This document shows, piece by piece, positions 8,089 to 11,661 of a stretch of 11,661 nucleotides of DNA (the first letter of the stretch is position 1; each line of letters begins with the position of its first letter). Source of the stretch: Chromatiales bacterium (GTDB lineage: Bacteria; Pseudomonadota; Gammaproteobacteria; CAMYNG01); NCBI GenBank assembly GCA_027021685.1, contig JALUTW010000202.1:1-11661 (forward strand), read 5' to 3'. The position numbers and the translations under genes were made by a program. The notes beneath the pieces were generated by a model that ran no database searches, was not told where the DNA came from, and saw only the letters and a program-made list of their open reading frames with translations.

Positions 8089-8103
8089 GAGGTCGAGTGC
8101 TAA
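8077..8103. promoter_or_regulatory. CIRCE operator (HrcA binding site) upstream of rpoH
   Basis: TTGGCACTC-N9-GAGTGCTAA differs from the CIRCE consensus TTAGCACTC-N9-GAGTGCTAA at one base in the left arm; the right arm and the 9-bp spacer are exact. CIRCE is bound by HrcA, whose activity depends on GroEL availability, and it normally controls groESL or dnaK operons. Here it lies across the sigma-E -10 and predicted start, and across the sigma-70-type -35, so bound HrcA should block both. No hrcA gene is in the window. Confidence 0.88.
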
Positions 8104-8106
8104 TAT
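8077..8106 (+). promoter_or_regulatory. Sigma-70-type promoter of rpoH
   Basis: TTGGCA (8077-8082, 5 of 6 to consensus) and TAATAT (8101-8106, 4 of 6) are separated by 18 bp, and TGC directly before the hexamer gives an extended -10. Transcription would start near 8113. This is only about 6 nt before ATG 8119 but about 21 nt before ATG 8134, which favours the second ATG as the rpoH start. The promoter is almost coextensive with the CIRCE element. Confidence 0.5.
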
Positions 8107-8133
8107 TCGGGTATCACGATGGGGGATAAAGCC

Positions 8134-9021
<888 letters not shown>

Positions 9022-9031
9022 CAGCGGCGAA

Positions 9032-9058
9032 GGGTGTGATGGCTTCGCCATTACACCC
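9032..9058. terminator. Probable bidirectional terminator between rpoH and the convergent coiled-coil gene
   Basis: GGGTGTGATGGC (9032-9043) pairs with GCCATTACACCC (9047-9058): a 12-bp stem with one G-T wobble and a 3-nt TTC loop. It begins 11 bp after the rpoH stop and lies 5 bp beyond the stop of the convergent gene. The stem is strong, but only CGCTTATCTGTC follows on the plus side and TTCGCC on the minus side, so no clean T-run is present. Confidence 0.65.
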
Positions 9059-9063
9059 CACGC

Positions 9064-9807
9064 TTATCTGTCCTCTGTCTTCTGTCCTCTGTCCTCTGGT
9101 TCGGTGAGCTCCGGCACTTCCAGCTCCGGGATCGCCTCCGCGTCCGCTTCCGGCGCTTCGCCGGCCGGGGCGGGACCGGAATGGATCCGCTCCTCGAGCT
9201 TCTCCATGTGCTCGCGCACCTGCTGCTCACCCTCGCGGCTGCCGCCGGCGAACATGGTGGCATACTCGCGCATCATGTTCTCCAGCGCCTCCCTGGTGGA
9301 GGCCAGCTCGGCCCGCACCGCTGCGGTCTCGTCCTTCTGCCGGGCCAGCTCCTCCTGCAGGTGGTCGCGCTCCTTGCGCAGGGTGGTGTAGGGCAGCCCC
9401 GCGGGGTGGCTGTCGTCACCAGCCTCAGCGTCCCGGGGCCCGCCCAGGAGGCTCTGGTATCCCCCGCACAGACCCTGGACATGGGCCTCCAGCGGCCCGA
9501 TTCCTTCGCGCCGGTACAGGAACAGGCGCAGCACGTAACGGTACAGCCCCTTCTCCAGCTCGGCCAGGGCCTCGGCCCGGGCGGCGGCCTCCTCCTCCCC
9601 GAACCCCAGGGCCTCGTTGAGCAGGGTGCCCAGCCGCTGGCGCCGGTCCGGCGCTGCCTGGTGCAGGCGGGCCAGCACCTGCTGCACCTCGCCCCGGCGG
9701 CGGGAGCGGCCGCGGAAGTGCCACACCACCGCCGCCAGCACCGCCACCAGGAGCACCAGGGCCACCTCGCCGGTGATCACCAGCGCGGCCAGCAGCCACT
9801 CATTCAT
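9064..9807 (-). CDS. Single-span membrane protein with cytoplasmic coiled coil, partner of the VWA protein
   Basis: This 247-residue protein has no family I can name. It starts at ATG 9807-9805, overlapping the VWA gene stop by 8 bp, with GGAG 10 nt and GGAAG about 3 nt before the ATG. One hydrophobic span (about 5-31, with a buried Glu14) is followed by RGRSRRR, so the positive-inside rule places the rest in the cytoplasm. A helical region follows (40-125, with GLYRYVLRLFLYRREGIGPLEAHV). A long heptad-like coiled coil starts at LRKERDHLQEELARQKDE (143) and runs to about 185, with a second at 192-209, then an acidic Pro/Glu tail (210-247). The last residues, EDRGQKTEDR, are encoded by a heptanucleotide tandem repeat. 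Tight coupling to the VWA gene suggests a joint complex in the inner membrane. Confidence 0.8.
   Translation of the reverse strand: MNEWLLAALVITGEVALVLLVAVLAAVVWHFRGRSRRRGEVQQVLARLHQAAPDRRQRLGTLLNEALGFGEEEAAARAEALAELEKGLYRYVLRLFLYRREGIGPLEAHVQGLCGGYQSLLGGPRDAEAGDDSHPAGLPYTTLRKERDHLQEELARQKDETAAVRAELASTREALENMMREYATMFAGGSREGEQQVREHMEKLEERIHSGPAPAGEAPEADAEAIPELEVPELTEPEDRGQKTEDR
9067..9098. repeat. Heptanucleotide tandem repeat (TCTGTCC) at the 3' end of the coiled-coil gene
   Basis: Four full copies plus four bases of TCTGTCC lie at 9067-9098, with one C-to-T change in the second copy. On the coding strand it reads GGACAGA-type units and encodes the end of the C-terminal tail. Because 7 is not a multiple of 3, gain or loss of one copy shifts the reading frame. 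One shifted frame stops shortly after the present stop (ending in Gly-Val at 9051), and the other runs on through the terminator. Confidence 0.85.
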
Positions 9808-11548
9808 CTTCTTCCAGCTCCGCCTCCAGTGCCCCGGACTTGCGCCGGCCGAAGCGGCGCCACGCCAGCCAGCCGCCGGCACCTGCTGCCGCCAGCAACA
9901 GGTTCACCAACCCCACCCACATGAGCACCCGGCCCAGGGGGCTCCCTTCCTCCTGCTCCGGCTTCGGGGGGTGCGCCTCCCCGCCGGAATCCTTCGGCCC
10001 CGGCTTTCCGTCTTCGTCCCTTTCCTTTTCTTTCGGCCCGGGGGCGGGAGCGGGGGTGCCGCCCGGAATGCGCCGTTCCACACTCATCTCCAGGGTCCGG
10101 CCGTCATGGCGGCGGCCGGACAGCCTCACCTGCACGCGGGCCCCGGCATGCTCCGGGCCCAGGACGGCGGTGAACCGGCCGCCCTCCCCGCGGACCAGCG
10201 CCAGGGGACCGCCCGGCACCAGTTCCGCGGCCGCCTCCACGGTATCCGGCGCCAGCAGCCCGGGCACCGGCGTCACCACGATGCCGTCCCGGCGGACTTC
10301 CACCCGGGCGGGAGCATCCAGCACCTCCACGCGCAGGTGGCGCTGGCGCTCGAAGGTGGGCCCGCGGGCGATGAGCGCGATCTCGTGCATGCCCGCCTGC
10401 CGCAGCGGTGGCAGCTTCGCCTCGTGGCGGCCGGCCCCGCGGCGGGCCAGGGTCACGGTGCGGGGCCTCTCCCCCGGTGGTGCGTGCTCGGCGGAGAACG
10501 CCACCAGGCGCAGGAAGTCGGCCCGGGTCACGGTGCGCCCCCGCTGCTCCAGCCAGGCGGCCAGCGCCGGGGTGTCGCCGGCCAGCAGGGTGGCGGGCAG
10601 CGGCGCATGCTTCAGGCGCAGGTTGGTGAGCACCAGCACCCGGTTGTCCGGATCCGGGGCCGTCTCCAGGGTCCACTGGCCCGCCGCGGGGCGCGGCACG
10701 GTGACGAGGTCGTAGCCCTTCTCGCGGTACCAGCGCACCGGGTCGGGGTGGCGCTCCGCGGTCCACACCCCGCCTCCCGGCAGGTGCACCCGCAGCGGCG
10801 GGGCCTGGGGCTGGCGGAACACCAGCAGGGTCATGTCGGTCACGGCCCGGTCCACCTGGAAGCGGTTGCCGCGGATGGGCAGGCTGTCCGCCGGTGCCGC
10901 CTGCTCGAACAGGCGCAGGAACACCTTCTGCAGGCCCGCCACGTCGTTCACCTGCTCGAAGCGGCCGCCGCTGGCGCGCGAGAGCGTGGCCAGCAGCTCG
11001 GCATCGGCCTGGGGCGAGAGGGCGATGGTGTGGATCTTCACCCCCGCCCGGCGCAGGCGCGGCAGCAGGCGCTGCAGGATGCGCCGGCGCGAGGCGCGGT
11101 TGGCGGCGGGGTCCCTGGAGATGTCCACCATGCCGTCGGTGAGCAGCAGCAGGTGACGGCGGTAGCGGGGATCGGGCCGGGTCCAGCCGAAGGCCGCCTT
11201 CTCCAGCGCCTCCTCCATGTTGGTATACAGCCCGCGGGAGTGGATGCGCGCCGCCTCGCGCCGGGCCCGGGCCTTCCAGGCCGCGGTCACCGGGCCGTGG
11301 CGCACGTTCATGTTGACGTAGCGGCCGAAGGTCCAGACCCCGGCCCGGGTGCCCTCGGGCAGAAGGCCCACCAGCAGGCGCAGGGCCGGCGCGCGCAGGT
11401 TGCGGGGATCGTTGCGCTTCATGGAGCCGGAGACGTCGATGACCACCCGCAGGTCGGTCACCGGCTCCCCGGCAAGGGCACCGTTGGCCCACAGGCAAAC
11501 GGCGGCCAGTGCCGCCGCGCCGAGGCGTCTCGCTGTTCCGTCCCGCAT
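9800..11548 (-). CDS. Periplasmic von Willebrand factor A protein with C-terminal membrane anchor
   Basis: This 582-residue protein starts with a signal peptide (1-26, cut after Ala-Leu-Ala). The VWA domain (about 30-220) has a complete metal-dependent adhesion site: D38-V-S40-G-S42, T109 (GLYTN), D138 (LLLTDG). SMKRNDPRNLRAPALRLL and AGVWTFGRYVNM resemble the gammaproteobacterial VWA family I recall as TIGR03503, which has no assigned function; that match is from memory. After VWA come about 300 residues with beta-rich, probably Ig-like segments (about 350-505), a charged Pro/Glu/Lys linker (about 506-538), a transmembrane helix (about 541-563), and a short tail, RRFGRRK then acidic, predicted to be cytoplasmic. 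It is the first gene of a two-gene unit. The Shine-Dalgarno is weak (AGGGA about 10-11 nt upstream). It may bind a protein partner in the periplasm through Mg2+. Confidence 0.88.
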   Translation of the reverse strand: MRDGTARRLGAAALAAVCLWANGALAGEPVTDLRVVIDVSGSMKRNDPRNLRAPALRLLVGLLPEGTRAGVWTFGRYVNMNVRHGPVTAAWKARARREAARIHSRGLYTNMEEALEKAAFGWTRPDPRYRRHLLLLTDGMVDISRDPAANRASRRRILQRLLPRLRRAGVKIHTIALSPQADAELLATLSRASGGRFEQVNDVAGLQKVFLRLFEQAAPADSLPIRGNRFQVDRAVTDMTLLVFRQPQAPPLRVHLPGGGVWTAERHPDPVRWYREKGYDLVTVPRPAAGQWTLETAPDPDNRVLVLTNLRLKHAPLPATLLAGDTPALAAWLEQRGRTVTRADFLRLVAFSAEHAPPGERPRTVTLARRGAGRHEAKLPPLRQAGMHEIALIARGPTFERQRHLRVEVLDAPARVEVRRDGIVVTPVPGLLAPDTVEAAAELVPGGPLALVRGEGGRFTAVLGPEHAGARVQVRLSGRRHDGRTLEMSVERRIPGGTPAPAPGPKEKERDEDGKPGPKDSGGEAHPPKPEQEEGSPLGRVLMWVGLVNLLLAAAGAGGWLAWRRFGRRKSGALEAELEEDE

Positions 11549-11557
11549 GACCCCAAG

Positions 11558-11579
11558 TCCCTGAAATTCCTTTCAGGGA
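11558..11579. promoter_or_regulatory. Perfect inverted repeat before the VWA gene
   Basis: TCCCTGAAA-N4-TTTCAGGGA has perfect 9-bp arms and lies 10-31 bp upstream of the VWA start codon. It could be an operator for a dimeric regulator or a hairpin in the mRNA leader that masks the ribosome site. It is not followed by a T-run towards the gene. I do not recognise it as a site for a known regulator. Confidence 0.6.
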
Positions 11580-11661
11580 TAGCGGTTGCGGCGCGGCGTG
11601 ACTTTAGAACCTATCTCAGAATTCCGCGCGTGTCGCGTTGTGAGTCCACGGCCGCGCCGGC
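11580..11661. other. Noncoding edge upstream of the VWA gene
   Basis: These 82 bp to the right edge hold no gene start I can support. On the minus strand there is TTCTAAAGT, whose TAAAGT is a weak -10 candidate (4 of 6), without a paired -35. No tRNA or repeat is evident. Confidence 0.3.

Noticed and set aside
11549..11661. Sigma-E-type promoter for the VWA gene (GGAATTC...TCTAA on the minus strand)
   Set aside because: The gap between the two motifs is about 10 bp instead of 16, so the geometry does not fit.

Overview
The window is GC-rich and densely packed with protein-coding genes on both strands. Gene content and order point to a gammaproteobacterium: two M16 peptidase genes plus rsmD diverge from ftsY-ftsE-ftsX, with rpoH downstream, as in the Pseudomonas-type neighbourhood. 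A Chromatiales or Ectothiorhodospiraceae-like host would fit, but the sequence alone does not settle the genus.

Left part, minus strand (1-3765), read right to left: an exported M16 zinc peptidase, a membrane-anchored M16 paralogue without zinc ligands, rsmD (16S rRNA m2G966 methyltransferase, coupled by a GTGA overlap), a gap of about 100 bp, then the 5' part of an exported monohaem cytochrome c that runs off the window and resembles Cyc2-like porin-cytochromes.

Central part, plus strand (3900-9021): ftsY (SRP receptor), ftsE and ftsX (divisome ABC complex) with overlapping ends, then a response-regulator diguanylate cyclase (REC-REC-GGDEF) sitting between ftsX and rpoH, then rpoH (sigma-32). 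The rpoH control region is the most striking regulatory sequence here. It holds a near-perfect CIRCE operator (HrcA target), a sigma-E-type promoter with exact E. coli rpoH P3 geometry, and a sigma-70-type promoter. The CIRCE covers the sigma-E -10 and start region and most of the sigma-70 promoter. An AT-rich island precedes it.

Right part, minus strand (9064-11548), convergent with rpoH across a probable bidirectional terminator: a periplasmic von Willebrand factor A protein with a C-terminal membrane anchor, overlapping by 8 bp a small single-span coiled-coil protein. A heptanucleotide tandem repeat forms the 3' end of the second gene. A perfect 9-bp-arm inverted repeat lies just upstream of the VWA start.

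Taken together, the window carries protein targeting, division, ribosome maturation and heat-shock control, plus three accessory themes: c-di-GMP signalling, an uncharacterised VWA/coiled-coil pair, and an electron-transfer cytochrome. I see no tRNA, rRNA, CRISPR array, insertion sequence or integrase.
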